A stretch of DNA of 64,000 nt from Nostoc sp. LEGE 06077 (GTDB taxonomy: Bacteria > Cyanobacteriota > Cyanobacteriia > Cyanobacteriales > Nostocaceae). Location: assembly GCF_015207705.1 (NCBI RefSeq), contig NZ_JADEWI010000025.1:1-64000 (forward strand), written 5' to 3'. The translations under genes and the position numbers were made by a program. Below are positions 41,543 to 50,491 of the stretch, piece after piece (within the stretch, counting starts at the first letter, position 1; every line of letters starts with the position of its first letter). Below the pieces are notes generated by a model. The model did not search any database. It was not told the origin of the DNA and saw only the letters and a program-made list of their open reading frames with translations.

Positions 41543-42298
41543 CTAAACTGGCTGCAATTGCAAATTTTTCTGGAACAGTTCTAAAACATGGTTCCACGCA
41601 TCAGCCGCAGCTTGGGCATTGTAGCTGGCGCGATGATTGCAGAAAAAGCCATGTTCTGCACCAGAATAGCGGAAGATTGTATGGGGAATTCGGTGTTTCT
41701 TTAATTGCGCCTCTATTTGTTCGGTTTGTTCTAAAGGAATACCTTTATCTTCTGTACCGAAGAAGGCGTAAATTGGGCTTTTAATCTCTGGAGTATGAGT
41801 AATTGTGGGTTCTCCACCACCAGGAGTGGAGTTAGGAATTCCCCCACCATAGAAGGATGCGGTGGCTTTGATATCTGGTAAGGTGGCTGCTAGATAAACA
41901 ACGTGACCACCAAAACAGAAACCAATAGAACCGATCGCATCTCCTTGGACATTTGCTAAAGTTCGCAAATAAGCGATCGCCGCTTGAATATCACTCAATA
42001 TCTCTTCGGCTTTGGTCTGATCCTTGGCGGCGCGTCCTCGTTGAATATCATCAGGAGTGTAAGCAGCCTCAAAACCAGGCGCAGTGCGTTGGAATAACGC
42101 CGGCGCGATCGCTACATACCCTTCACTAGCTAGTCTTTCTGCAACTTCCCGAATATGGATGTTGACTCCAAAGATTTCTTGAATCACGATGACGGCGGGA
42201 AATTTCCCCTCTTTTGCAGGTTCCGCTAGGTAAGCATCAATCTGCAAATCTCCGTTTGGGACTTTAACTTGATTTGTCCGAATTCCTGTGTTTGTCAT
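41543..42298 (-). CDS. dienelactone hydrolase family protein
   Basis: The 251-residue alpha/beta hydrolase has the DLH-type nucleophile elbow GSIGFCFGGHVVYLAA (Cys as nucleophile), a DKGIPLEQ acid region and the catalytic His in YSGAEHGFFCNHR. EIFGVNIHIREVAERLASEG and AIAPALFQR are further family blocks. DLH proteins hydrolyse lactones in aromatic breakdown, but the physiological substrate of cyanobacterial members is unknown. No signal peptide is present, unlike the paralogue at 57939. Confidence 0.92.
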   Translation of the reverse strand: MTNTGIRTNQVKVPNGDLQIDAYLAEPAKEGKFPAVIVIQEIFGVNIHIREVAERLASEGYVAIAPALFQRTAPGFEAAYTPDDIQRGRAAKDQTKAEEILSDIQAAIAYLRTLANVQGDAIGSIGFCFGGHVVYLAATLPDIKATASFYGGGIPNSTPGGGEPTITHTPEIKSPIYAFFGTEDKGIPLEQTEQIEAQLKKHRIPHTIFRYSGAEHGFFCNHRASYNAQAAADAWNHVLELFQKNLQLQPV

Positions 42299-42541
42299 CT
42301 TAAGGATTAGTCCGCAATTCCTTTGAGGACAGGATTTTTTATGGTGTGTCCTGATAAATACTACTAAATCTTTACCGATTTGCCGTATTTTAAAAGTAGT
42401 ATTTCACAAACATCGTGTAAAGGCAAGCCCCTTGTCAGAATTCACGGGAAGGAGTCAGAAGTCAGAACTCAGTATGAATCCTTTTCTCAATCAAGAAACT
42501 TTTGTACGAATCCTATATTTTCTATCAACAGGAGAATGAAG

Positions 42542-42907
42542 ATGAAACTTGAGGCAGTCCATCATATACAAGTGACTTACCAGACTGAAGTTGAGGAGAC
42601 AATATTATTTTTCTATAGCAAAATTTTGGGATTAAAGGAAATTAACCCACCGGAAGGTAATGATTCTGGTGGGTGGTATCAATTGGGTAATACAGAAATC
42701 CATGTCAGTCGAGAAGCAAACGCCAATAATCAAGCCTCTAGGCGACATATTTGTTTTCAAGTTGATGATTGGAAAGCGTTTGCCGAACATTTACAGGCGC
42801 ATAATGTAGAGATTCTACCAGGAACACCAATTCCGGGATGCGATCGCTTTTTTATCCGTGATCCTGGTGGAAACAGAATAGAAATTACCGAGTTTACCAA
42901 GGAATAA
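42542..42907 (+). CDS. VOC family (glyoxalase/bleomycin-resistance-like) protein
   Basis: The 121-residue protein is of the vicinal oxygen chelate fold: KLEAVHHIQVTYQTEVEETI, LFFYSKILGLKEI, ASRRHICFQVDDWKAFAEHL and FFIRDPGGNRIEITEF. The potential metal residues are the His in AVHHIQV, the His in RRHICF and the Glu in IEITEF. The frame is open from 42380, but GGAG at 42531-42534 fits the ATG at 42542. The MDR gene begins 3 bases after its stop, so the two are likely co-transcribed. The substrate is unknown; detoxification of a reactive carbonyl is a fair guess. Confidence 0.85.
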   Translation: MKLEAVHHIQVTYQTEVEETILFFYSKILGLKEINPPEGNDSGGWYQLGNTEIHVSREANANNQASRRHICFQVDDWKAFAEHLQAHNVEILPGTPIPGCDRFFIRDPGGNRIEITEFTKE

Positions 42908-42910
42908 CTT

Positions 42911-43933
42911 GTGTCTGATTTAATTAACAAACAAATCTTGCTTAAAAGCCGCCCTGTCGGTGAACCAAAAGAAACTGATTTCGCTTTAGTCGAAGCGCCA
43001 ATTGCGGAACCCGCTGAAGGTGAAGTTCTCAGCCGCACAATTTATTTATCTCTAGACCCTTATATGCGTGGGTTGATTAGCGAGGGTGAATCTTACGCGG
43101 CAAATGTAGAATTAAACTCAGTGATTGTTGGTGGGACAGTTAGCCAAGTCATTCAATCAAATCATCCACAATTTCAAGCCGGAGATATTGTCCTGAGTTG
43201 GAATGGTTGGCAAACTTACGCCATAGCCAAGGGTGAAACACTGCGGAAACTTGACCCCAGCCAAGCACCTTTATCTTATAGTTTGGGTGTGTTGGGTATG
43301 CCTGGACTAACTGCTTATGCGGCGCTGTTAGATATCGGTCAACCCAAACCAGGAGAAACCGTCGTAGTTTCCGCCGCTTCTGGGGCTGTAGGTGCAGTTG
43401 CTGGTCAAATTGCCAAAATTAAAGGTTGTCGAGTCATTGGAATTGTGGGCAGTGATGACAAGCGAGATTATATAGTCAAAGAATTAGGCTTTGATGTGGG
43501 AATTAATCGCAAAACTGAAGAACTAGATGCAGCATTAAAAGCCGCTGCACCTAATGGCATTGACGTTTATTTTGATAATACCGCCGGGGTAATATTAGAA
43601 ACCGTGTTACAGCAAATCAACTTAGGGGCGCGAATCCCCTTAGTTGGGTTGATTTCGGAATATAATGCCACATCTGCGCCGCCTGGCCCGAATTTAAGAC
43701 CTCTGTTGATTAAACGTGCTTTAATCAAAGGTTTTTTGGTGAGTGACTACCAACACCGCGCGAATGAATTTGTCAGCGATGTTGCTGGGTGGTTAAAGTC
43801 AAGTCAACTGAAATATCAAGAAGATGTCGTAGTTGGTTTAGAAAATGCGCCCCGTGCTTTTATTGGTTTATTGCGCGGGGAGAACTTTGGCAAGCTCGTT
43901 GTCAAAGTCGGTGAAGAGTCAAGCACTGTTTAA
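42911..43933 (+). CDS. NADP-dependent MDR oxidoreductase (PTGR/CurA type)
   Basis: The 340-residue zinc-free medium-chain dehydrogenase has RTIYLSLDPYMRGLISEGES, LGMPGLTAYAALLDIGQPKP, the cofactor loop VVSAASGAVGAVAGQIAKIK, IGIVGSDDKRDYIVKELGFD, and YFDNTAGVILETVL. It resembles prostaglandin/leukotriene B4 reductases and alkenal double-bond reductases, which reduce alpha,beta-unsaturated carbonyls with NADPH. It uses a GTG start 3 bases after the VOC gene; together they suggest a small carbonyl-detoxification unit. Confidence 0.93.
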   Translation: MSDLINKQILLKSRPVGEPKETDFALVEAPIAEPAEGEVLSRTIYLSLDPYMRGLISEGESYAANVELNSVIVGGTVSQVIQSNHPQFQAGDIVLSWNGWQTYAIAKGETLRKLDPSQAPLSYSLGVLGMPGLTAYAALLDIGQPKPGETVVVSAASGAVGAVAGQIAKIKGCRVIGIVGSDDKRDYIVKELGFDVGINRKTEELDAALKAAAPNGIDVYFDNTAGVILETVLQQINLGARIPLVGLISEYNATSAPPGPNLRPLLIKRALIKGFLVSDYQHRANEFVSDVAGWLKSSQLKYQEDVVVGLENAPRAFIGLLRGENFGKLVVKVGEESSTV

Positions 43934-44012
43934 GTTTGTGCATAAGGTAGAATAACAGCGATGTCTGATGACAAACCACTCCGCGTCTACGCACCAGAGA
44001 TAAAGTCTGTTA

Positions 44013-45032
44013 ATGAAAATCTTGTCACTAGCCGCTGTTACTACTCAAAACCGCATATTCTGGGCTGTTTTGCTCATTGGTACAGCGCTAATTATTACTC
44101 TAGCGCTGTCACTGTCTCAAGGCGCAGTACCTCTAAGTTTCTCGCAATTGTGGGCAGCGATTCTGCATCGAGGCGACCCCACTAACCAAACTATTATCTG
44201 GGATTTGCGGCTTCCTCGCATCATCGCCGCGGTGATTGTGGGTGCAGCCTTGGGAATGTCTGGCGCATTACTGCAAGGAATGTTACGTAACAGTCTCGCT
44301 GACCCTTTTATTTTGGGGATTTCCGCAGGTGCAGGATTGATTGTGATTTTGATGATCACGTTGCACATCTTCCCCATCGCCATTCCTTTAGCTGCGTGGC
44401 TTGGGGCAATTTTGACCTCAGCTATAGTAATTTCTCTCGGTCGTGCAGGTTCGGGAATTTCCATTGAAAGGTTGATTTTAGGCGGTGTGGCGGTTAGTTC
44501 TTTATTAGGTTCAGTGCAAAGTACATTGCTGTTACTCGCCGAAGATGGGCAAATTCAAGTTGCGTTAAGTTGGTTGGTGGGTAGCTTAAACGCCAGAGGC
44601 TGGAAAGAAATTACCACGGCGGGGCCTTATATTATGGTGGCGTTACTGGGCGGATGTTTGCTGGCGCGGTCTGTGAATGTGCTGGCGTTGGGCGATGATT
44701 TAGCCGTTGGTTTGGGAGTATCATTAACGCGATCGCGTTTATTAATTGGTGGTGTTGCAACTTTACTCGCCGCAGGTGCAGTTAGTATCAGTGGTTTGAT
44801 TGGCTTTGTTGGTTTGGTAGTACCCCACGGAGTTCGGCTACTAGTGGGTACAGACCACCGCTTTGTTTTACCATTATCAGCGTTAGCGGGTGCGTGGTTA
44901 CTCACCTTTGCAGATTTACTCTCTAGATTAGGGGCGGTAGAACTACCCGTCGGTTCTGTGACTGCTTTGTTAGGTTCACCCTTATTTATCTGGTTACTAT
45001 ATCGTCGTTCTTCTGGATTGGGTAAGTCTTAA
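44013..45032 (+). CDS. FecCD/BtuC-type iron-siderophore or cobalamin ABC permease
   Basis: The 339-residue polytopic permease has about nine to ten hydrophobic helices. It carries the family motifs LRLPRIIAAVIVGAALGMSG, GALLQGMLRNSLADPFILGI, SISGLIGFVGLVVPHGVRLL (the L-loop contacting the ATPase) and ELPVGSVTALLGSPLFIWLL. Partners are a periplasmic binding protein (not in the window) and the ATPase at 45710, which lies 680 bases downstream beyond repeats. Whether the cargo is ferric siderophore, heme or cobalamin cannot be told from sequence. The 80 bases upstream carry a GC-rich repeat copy. Confidence 0.93.
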   Translation: MKILSLAAVTTQNRIFWAVLLIGTALIITLALSLSQGAVPLSFSQLWAAILHRGDPTNQTIIWDLRLPRIIAAVIVGAALGMSGALLQGMLRNSLADPFILGISAGAGLIVILMITLHIFPIAIPLAAWLGAILTSAIVISLGRAGSGISIERLILGGVAVSSLLGSVQSTLLLLAEDGQIQVALSWLVGSLNARGWKEITTAGPYIMVALLGGCLLARSVNVLALGDDLAVGLGVSLTRSRLLIGGVATLLAAGAVSISGLIGFVGLVVPHGVRLLVGTDHRFVLPLSALAGAWLLTFADLLSRLGAVELPVGSVTALLGSPLFIWLLYRRSSGLGKS

Positions 45033-45107
45033 TTTAGTGAGAAAACTTTGTATCCTAACTTCTTTTTCCTAAAAGCTATGATGTACACAAAAATTGCTTA
45101 ATTAGCA

Positions 45108-45240
45108 ATGTAATAATGTTGCCTTACATGATTAATGTATCAAGTTACATTGTTAACGCGTCGCCCCACATAATTAATGTATTGAGTTACATTGTTAATG
45201 CGTTGCCCCACATGATTAATGTACCGAGTTACATTGTTAT
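45108..45240 (+). repeat. 42-bp tandem repeat, about three units
   Basis: Units of the form CACATGATTAATGTA-xxGAGTTACATTGTTAATGCGTTGCCC repeat with a 42-base period. A displaced partial unit (AATGCGTTGCCCCACATTAT, then TGATGTATCGA) reappears at about 45573-45604. The frame 45116-45352 through it encodes only 14-residue repeats and no recognisable protein. Confidence 0.75.
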
Positions 45241-45284
45241 AGCGTTTCCAACTCTGGTGAGTTACAAAATTCCCCCTCTTCAAC

Positions 45285-45522
45285 CATCTTTTTGGCAAAG
45301 CTACAGTGTACACACAAATATTTGTGTAGCGCACTGTCCCACCTCGGAATGAATACCGAGTCTTATAGCGCAAGTCATCTTCAGATGACTCAACTAAAAA
45401 TATACCAGTCCACACTTTGTGGACTTTGGCTATGAGCCTGGAACTTTAGTTCTAGGCGGGATGTGGTTGAACATGAAAATTTTTGACTTGTGTATACACA
45501 GTAGCTTGGCAAAGGGAGGGTG
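45285..45522. mobile_element. inverted-repeat-bounded element with a run of hairpins (possible structured RNA)
   Basis: Imperfect inverted ends (TTTGGCAAAGCTACAGTGTA at 45291 and, complemented, TTTGCCAAGCTACTGTGTAT at about 45512) enclose five successive hairpins. They are ACACAAATATTTGTGT (45312-45327, perfect palindrome), CTCGG/CCGAG (45343-45360), AGTCATCT/AGATGACT (45373-45390), AGTCCAC/GTGGACT (45407-45425) and GCCTGGAACT/AGTTCTAGGC (45436-45457). The last pair joined by TTGGCTATGA recalls double-hairpin repeats common in Nostoc. It appears to split the 42-bp repeat array, as an insertion would. A role as a small structured RNA is speculative. Confidence 0.5.
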
Positions 45523-45709
45523 CGCGACAGTGCGGGTGAGGTGTATTTTATCTGCCCGATAATTGCAATAATGCGTTGCCCCACATTATTGATGTATCGA
45601 CTGTAATAATTAATTTATCTTATTGGGTGGCAATTCTCCAAGACTTATATGTATAAGGTAGTTTAAGAGAAGTCAAATCCAATTTATCGAATTTTACGTC
45701 TGTCTGAAA

Positions 45710-46486
45710 ATGCCTCTAGAATTGCAAAATCTCACTGGTGGTTATACCGCAGAACCAATTGTGCAAAATATTAACCTCACCTTGCAAACAGGAGAATGGT
45801 TAAGTTTAGTCGGTGCTAATGGTTCTGGTAAATCAACATTGCTTAAATTATTAAGTCGTATTCTCACACCACAACAGGGAATTGTCTTACTTGACGGTAA
45901 AGCAATTCATTCTCAACCGCCGAATGTAGTAGCGCAGAAATTGGCACTATTACCACAACAACAAACTGTGCCAGTGGGCTTAAATGTTAGACAATTAGTG
46001 AGTTTAGGACGCACACCTCATCAAGCTTGGTGGCAATGGGAATTAACAGCCCAAGATTGGCAAAAAGTTGATGCGGCAATTGAAAAAACGCAGTTAGAAA
46101 ATAAGCGCGATCGCCCAGTTGAGCAATTATCTGGTGGTGAAAGACAACGCGCCTTTTTAGCTCTGGCTTTGGCACAAGAACCAAAGGTTTTATTATTAGA
46201 TGAACCGACAACTTATTTAGATATTAACTATCAATTGCAACTATTAGAACTGCTGAAAGATTTAAATCAGCAACAAGAATTAACTATAGTCACAGTGTTA
46301 CATGAATTAAACTTAGCTGCACGTTATAGCTCTCGCATTGCCTTATTAAAACAAGGTAAACTTTGGGGAGTAGGCACACCAAAAGAAGTATTAACACCGC
46401 AGGCGATCGCCCACGTTTTTGGTGTAGAAGCAGTAATTATGCAGACACCTGTTGGTTTACAGGTTTGTGCTATTTCTGCTATCTAA
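45710..46486 (+). CDS. FecE/BtuD-type ABC ATPase
   Basis: The 258-residue nucleotide-binding subunit has Walker A LVGANGSGKSTLLKLLSRIL, Q-loop LLPQQQTVPVG, signature VEQLSGGERQRAFLAL, Walker B PKVLLLDEPTTYLDI and the switch His in VTVLHELNLAARYS. It is the expected ATPase for the FecCD permease at 44013, now separated from it by repeats. LGRTPHQAWWQWELTAQD is typical of iron-complex importers. The ATG has no strong ribosome binding site. Confidence 0.93.
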   Translation: MPLELQNLTGGYTAEPIVQNINLTLQTGEWLSLVGANGSGKSTLLKLLSRILTPQQGIVLLDGKAIHSQPPNVVAQKLALLPQQQTVPVGLNVRQLVSLGRTPHQAWWQWELTAQDWQKVDAAIEKTQLENKRDRPVEQLSGGERQRAFLALALAQEPKVLLLDEPTTYLDINYQLQLLELLKDLNQQQELTIVTVLHELNLAARYSSRIALLKQGKLWGVGTPKEVLTPQAIAHVFGVEAVIMQTPVGLQVCAISAI

Positions 46487-46532
46487 AAAGTCAAGTTTGA
46501 TCATAAGTGTATCGAAATAACAAAATCTAAAA

Positions 46533-46552
46533 AGCACCTTAAGAAAGGTGCT
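46533..46552. terminator. short perfect hairpin between convergent genes
   Basis: AGCACCTT and AAGGTGCT form an 8-bp stem with a 4-base loop. On the minus strand it is followed by TTTTTAGATTTTG, as for a terminator of the membrane-protein gene at 46716-47351. Confidence 0.65.
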
Positions 46553-46715
46553 GAAAAAATATAGGACTCATATTTGATTTCTAAAAAAGCTTAGGTATCT
46601 TTAAGAAGCGCATTTGCTACTCTACTCTAGGCTAATTGAGAAGTTTCCTGAAAATGCCACCCTACATACACTTGAGAAATCAAATCGAATTACTATATAT
46701 GAAATAAAATATTCC

Positions 46716-47351
46716 CTAAGAACGATAAGTGTTAGTCCGAGGGCTACGAACGCCAGCAATAGCGCCTATTAATGAAGCCGCCAAACTTAATAAAGAACCA
46801 AGCACAAACCACCATAAAGCTTTAGAAGTTGCAGCCGCCGCGTCACGAGTTTGTTGGGCGCTAACATTAGGTACATTTTGTGGTACTGCTAAACCACCAG
46901 GCTGCTGTACTTGGTTGATAACTTCTCCCGCATTAGAAGCAGCAATTCCAAAAGCACCAGTTACTCCACTAGCCAATAGCCAAGAACTCAGCGCTAAAGT
47001 GGTAGCCCAGAGAATTGCGCCATTTAGCAAAGCTGTATTGCGGTTCATCGGCCCACAAGCACGGCTTGTTATCCATCCACCAATGAATAGTGAGAGTAAT
47101 AAGGCAACGGTTGACCAAATTCCTACATTACCAGCTACATCAGGTGCGATTGTTCTGGGTGCGGCGGAATCTGCCACTCTCCCTGCACCGATAGCCGCAA
47201 AAAAGGCGCTCAAAATTAACTGGGTAGCTAAAGCAATTAACACCCCAGAAATTATCGGCCCCCAGCGAACACGGTCATGATAATCAGCAACTCTATTTAC
47301 GACAGCAGGATCAGTAACAATATCGTCACCTGTGCGATTTACGTATGACAT
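46716..47351 (-). CDS. four-helix membrane protein of unknown function
   Basis: The 211-residue protein has hydrophobic segments WGPIISGVLIALATQLILSA, WSTVALLLSLFIGGWITSRA, NTALLNGAILWATTLALSSW and ALWWFVLGSLLSLAASLIGA. A Gln/Asn/Pro-rich loop lies between helices 3 and 4. The repeated small-residue helices resemble cyanobacterial TIGR04086/YrzE-like and stress membrane proteins, but I cannot assign a family. It is monocistronic, with terminator and AT-rich flanks. Confidence 0.75.
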   Translation of the reverse strand: MSYVNRTGDDIVTDPAVVNRVADYHDRVRWGPIISGVLIALATQLILSAFFAAIGAGRVADSAAPRTIAPDVAGNVGIWSTVALLLSLFIGGWITSRACGPMNRNTALLNGAILWATTLALSSWLLASGVTGAFGIAASNAGEVINQVQQPGGLAVPQNVPNVSAQQTRDAAAATSKALWWFVLGSLLSLAASLIGAIAGVRSPRTNTYRS

Positions 47352-47771
47352 AGTTTATTTGCTCCCTCGACTATTTTTAAGTAAAGTTTTTTCGCTATAT
47401 TCATGCTTACGTTTAAAATTAAATTGCTATTTTCAATTTTTAATATCTATCAACAGAAAGACTTGTTTTCTCTATCTAGGGTAAGAATAAATATAAAAAT
47501 TGAATCAATATTAAATTTAAGCTATGAATACCTGGGTTTTTATCTATTTAAATAATAAAAATTAGACAAAACTATCAAAATTAATTTATTTTTTAAAATG
47601 TCGCTAATAAGTAATTTAGTAATATATCAGTTACCCATCATAGTAAGGCATAGCATAACTAGCCTGTGAACTAAAATAAATCTACCTCAGCCGATTAGGA
47701 AACGTGATATTCATTACCTATTAGCGATTCTCAATATATGATTAAAAAGCTTGTCAATATGAGATAAAAAA
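47352..47771. other. AT-rich intergenic region, nothing recognised
   Basis: These 420 very AT-rich bases separate two minus-strand genes. No hairpin, repeat or reading frame stands out. Confidence 0.5.
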
Positions 47772-48098
47772 CTAACGCATTCTGACTGCTGTACCTGTAG
47801 CCGTAATCAGCATCAGCACTCCAGACTGGTCGACATTGATTGTACCTGTATCAATTTCAATACCAATAACGGCATTTGCGCCTAATTTCTGTGCGCGTTG
47901 TTCTAATTCTGCTAGTGCTTTTCTTTGACCTTCTTCAAATAAACGTTCATAACTACCAGTTCTGCCACCAATCACATCTCGAATACTGGCAAAAAAATCT
48001 CGGAGGAAATTGCTGCCGTAAACAACTTCCGCAGTTACAATACCTAAATATGAATCAATCACTGCACCTTGAATTACATCGGTTGTAGTTAAAATCAT
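47772..48098 (-). CDS. YbjQ / DUF74 family protein
   Basis: The 108-residue protein matches the YbjQ heavy-metal-binding-domain family: LTTTDVIQGAVIDSYLGIVT, EVVYGSNFLRDFFASIRDVI, GGRTGSYERLFEEGQRKALA, LGANAVIGIEIDTGTI. The family forms pentameric rings of unknown function, and the metal-binding label is structural only. The length is canonical (about 105-110). It is a single gene. Confidence 0.93.
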   Translation of the reverse strand: MILTTTDVIQGAVIDSYLGIVTAEVVYGSNFLRDFFASIRDVIGGRTGSYERLFEEGQRKALAELEQRAQKLGANAVIGIEIDTGTINVDQSGVLMLITATGTAVRMR

Positions 48099-48518
48099 AA
48101 ACTAATCTCGCAGGTGAGGCGGTCAAGGAATATTGTACGTCTGAGATTGTGATTATGGGGGTAACTGCTTACTCCAAATCAAACTTATTACTAGAAAACA
48201 AGATAAAAATTGATACAGAAATTTAATCTTTTAGTCGTTAAGCTAAGACAATCTAGAACAGAGAAAAGAAAATTGTTAGCAAAAAAAGACTTAAGTAGGC
48301 TATTAATAGTCTACAGGTTGAGATGAAGAGTATACTGAACATTTAATACCTGATGTATCTATCTTTCAGTAGAAACTCTAGTATATTTGTGTATTTTACG
48401 TTTCAGGAGTTAAAAATTATTAATATTTCGTAAAACAGAATAAATACAGTTTTCAAAAATCCATATTTTTGTTTTAATGTACAAGAAAAAAGTTTGCTAG
48501 AAGTTCAGGAAATTTACT
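48099..48518. other. AT-rich intergenic region, nothing recognised
   Basis: These 420 bases lie between the divergent YbjQ and TPR genes. They are AT-rich, with no supported reading frame or hairpin. They must hold promoters for both directions. Confidence 0.4.
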
Positions 48519-49199
48519 GTGTACAAACGCATATCACTTATAGTTAGTGTTCTGTTATTAGGATGTAGTGTTGTGGCGATTCCTGGGAGAGTCCAGGCTC
48601 AAGTATTAGTCGCACAAGCAAAAAATCCAGAGTTGAAGGAACTGTTTGAAGAAGGTCGCAGACAAGTTGATGCAGGTGATTATAATGGAGCGATCGCTAC
48701 ATATCAAAGAGCCGCTGCCCTTGACCCAAAGAATGCTAAAGTACATTCTGGGATGGGTTACTTGTACGCTCAACAAGGAAATTACCAAGCTGCGTTAGTT
48801 GCTTACCGTCGGGCATTGGGTCTCGATCCTAATAATAGTGATTTCTTTTATGCGGTAGGTTACATCAAAGGTAACTTGGGTGACACAAAAGGCTCTAGAG
48901 ATGCTTACCGTCGCGCCATTCAGCTGAACCGCAACAATATTAATGCCTATTTGGGATTGGGAGTTACCCAAGCTCGTCTAGGAGATTATGAAGCAGCTAA
49001 TTGGGCTTATGAACAAGCAATTGGCATAGATCGCAATAATCCCCAAATATATGAATTTATGGCGGCGATGTTTAAACAACGTCGTCAGACAAAGCAAGCA
49101 AATAGCTCACTGCAAAAAGCTCGGAGCTTATACCAACGGCAGAATAATGCAGATGGAGTTGACAGAGTAGAAGCAATGCTGCGGGAGTTAGGAGGCTGA
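48519..49199 (+). CDS. exported TPR protein
   Basis: The 226-residue protein starts at a GTG (48519) preceded by AGGA. A signal peptide (ISLIVSVLLLGCSVVAIPGR, then VQAQ) leads to five canonical 34-residue TPRs from about residue 42: GDYNGAIATYQRAAALDPKN, GNYQAALVAYRRALGLDPNN, GDTKGSRDAYRRAIQLNRNN, GDYEAANWAYEQAIGIDRNN and a final degenerate one. The Cys in LLLGCS might serve as a lipobox. TPR proteins of this type scaffold periplasmic or membrane complexes; the partner is unknown. The opposite-strand ABC gene ends 2 bases beyond its stop. Confidence 0.85.
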   Translation: MYKRISLIVSVLLLGCSVVAIPGRVQAQVLVAQAKNPELKELFEEGRRQVDAGDYNGAIATYQRAAALDPKNAKVHSGMGYLYAQQGNYQAALVAYRRALGLDPNNSDFFYAVGYIKGNLGDTKGSRDAYRRAIQLNRNNINAYLGLGVTQARLGDYEAANWAYEQAIGIDRNNPQIYEFMAAMFKQRRQTKQANSSLQKARSLYQRQNNADGVDRVEAMLRELGG

Positions 49200-49201
49200 A
49201 A

Positions 49202-50104
49202 TTAATCTAACTGTCGCCCAGTTAGTTCCACAAAAATATCTTCTAAATTAGAGGAGCGCACCATCATTCCGGTTCTATCTGGCTGTTGATTTAGATAAGT
49301 GTTTGCTTCTGCTAAAGAAGGGAAAAATAAATATTCCCAGCGTCGGGCGCTGTCATTACCCGCATCGGTGATACCCAATTGCTTCATTACCAGTCCTTCA
49401 CCGTGAGCAGAACGCAACTGTTGGAGCGTTCCCAAAGATATAAGTTTGCCATTATCCATAATACCGATGCGTCCCGGCTGAGTAGATTCAAAAGCTCCAC
49501 ACAAATACTCGACTTCATCCATATAATGAGTCGTGAGTAACATGGTCATCCCTTGTTTGTTGAGATCACGAATAATCTCCCAAAGTCGCCGACGAGTTTG
49601 GGGATCTAGTCCCACAGTTGGTTCATCCAAAAATAAAATTTGTGGTCGATGTAGTAAAGCCCTAGCTATTTGTAACCGTCGTTTCATTCCTCCAGACAGA
49701 GTTTTGACTAAATCATCTTTTCTGTCTATTAGTTCCACATACTCTAGCCACTGATTAATTAGTCGTTGTCGCTGTGGGTTGGCTATATGATGTAGCCGCC
49801 CATGCAGTTCCATATTTTCCCAAACGCTTAAATCGCCATCTACACTTGTTTGCTGCAACACAACACCAATGCTCTGTTTTGCTTGTATTGGTTGTTTGAC
49901 AACATCATAACCAGCTACTTCTATATGTCCTTGGGACGGCTTTGTTAATGTAGTTAACATCCGAATTGTGGTTGATTTACCCGCACCGTTAGGGCCAAGT
50001 AACGCAAAGATTTCTCCAGGTGCGATCGCAAATGATAAATCATTAACTACAGGGACATTTTTATAAAACTTGAAGACATTTTCTAACAGAACAGCAGCAG
50101 TCAT
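49202..50104 (-). CDS. DrrA-type ABC transporter ATP-binding protein
   Basis: The 300-residue ATPase has Walker A ALLGPNGAGKSTTIRMLTTL, Q-loop GVVLQQTSVDG, signature KTLSGGMKRRLQIARALLHR, Walker B ILFLDEPTVGLDPQTRRRL, H-loop LLTTHYMDEVEYL, and a DrrA-like C-terminal extension ending LEDIFVELTGRQL. Such proteins pair with ABC-2 permeases in export of lipids, antibiotics or polysaccharide; no permease is adjacent in the window. The frame extends upstream to 50281, but that part is translated heptamer repeat; the ATG at 50104 begins the conserved domain. Confidence 0.92.
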   Translation of the reverse strand: MTAAVLLENVFKFYKNVPVVNDLSFAIAPGEIFALLGPNGAGKSTTIRMLTTLTKPSQGHIEVAGYDVVKQPIQAKQSIGVVLQQTSVDGDLSVWENMELHGRLHHIANPQRQRLINQWLEYVELIDRKDDLVKTLSGGMKRRLQIARALLHRPQILFLDEPTVGLDPQTRRRLWEIIRDLNKQGMTMLLTTHYMDEVEYLCGAFESTQPGRIGIMDNGKLISLGTLQQLRSAHGEGLVMKQLGITDAGNDSARRWEYLFFPSLAEANTYLNQQPDRTGMMVRSSNLEDIFVELTGRQLD

Positions 50105-50149
50105 GGATAACTTACTTAATATCAGTTCATCACATAGACTATCATCCGT

Positions 50150-50250
50150 TGAGTGCTGGGTGCTGGGTGCTGAGTGCTGAGTGCTGGGTGCTGGGTGCTG
50201 AGTGCTGAGTGCTGGGTTCTGAGTGCTGAGTGTTGGGTACTGAGTAGGGA
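50150..50250. repeat. TGCTGAG/TGCTGGG heptamer array
   Basis: About 13 near-perfect tandem copies of the heptamer GTGCTGA/GTGCTGG lie just upstream of the ABC ATPase start. Complementary copies occur at 6611-6628 and, in frame, inside nadE at 63622-63652. Confidence 0.85.
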
Positions 50251-50317
50251 GTAAATGTAGTAGCCAAGTTACTTGGGACATTGGTAAATGAAACTATAGC
50301 AAAAGACTTTTACGCCC

Positions 50318-50405
50318 ATAACCTGTTTCCTATCACCTGTCACCTATCACCTGTCACCTGTCCCCTATTCCCTGTTCCCTATTCCCTGTCCCCTGTCCCC
50401 TGCCC
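50318..50405. repeat. CACCTGT / CCCTATT heptamer array
   Basis: Units such as CACCTGTCACCTATCACCTG run into CCCTATTCCCTGTT units. The whole gap 50105-50491 is repeat sequence apart from a hairpin-like ATGGGCGTG/CACACCCAT pair at about 50430-50463, which may terminate the gene at 50492. Confidence 0.75.
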
Positions 50406-50491
50406 TTACTGTTAGCTTAATAAATTATGATGGGCGTGCCTTTTCCAATCAAGACACACCCATATTGAAGGAGATATCCAGAGTTCAGATT

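Noticed and set aside
43961-44185. 74-codon frame overlapping the start of the FecCD permease
   Set aside because: Different frame from the well-supported permease; its first part is a dispersed GC-rich repeat.
45116-45352. 78-codon frame over the 42-bp repeats
   Set aside because: A 42-base period keeps several frames open on both strands by itself; no ribosome binding site and no protein-like segment outside the repeats.
50105-50281. 59-residue N-terminal extension of the DrrA-type ATPase
   Set aside because: The extension is translated TGCTGAG heptamers (STQHSAPSTQHS). The conserved ABC domain begins at the ATG at 50104.
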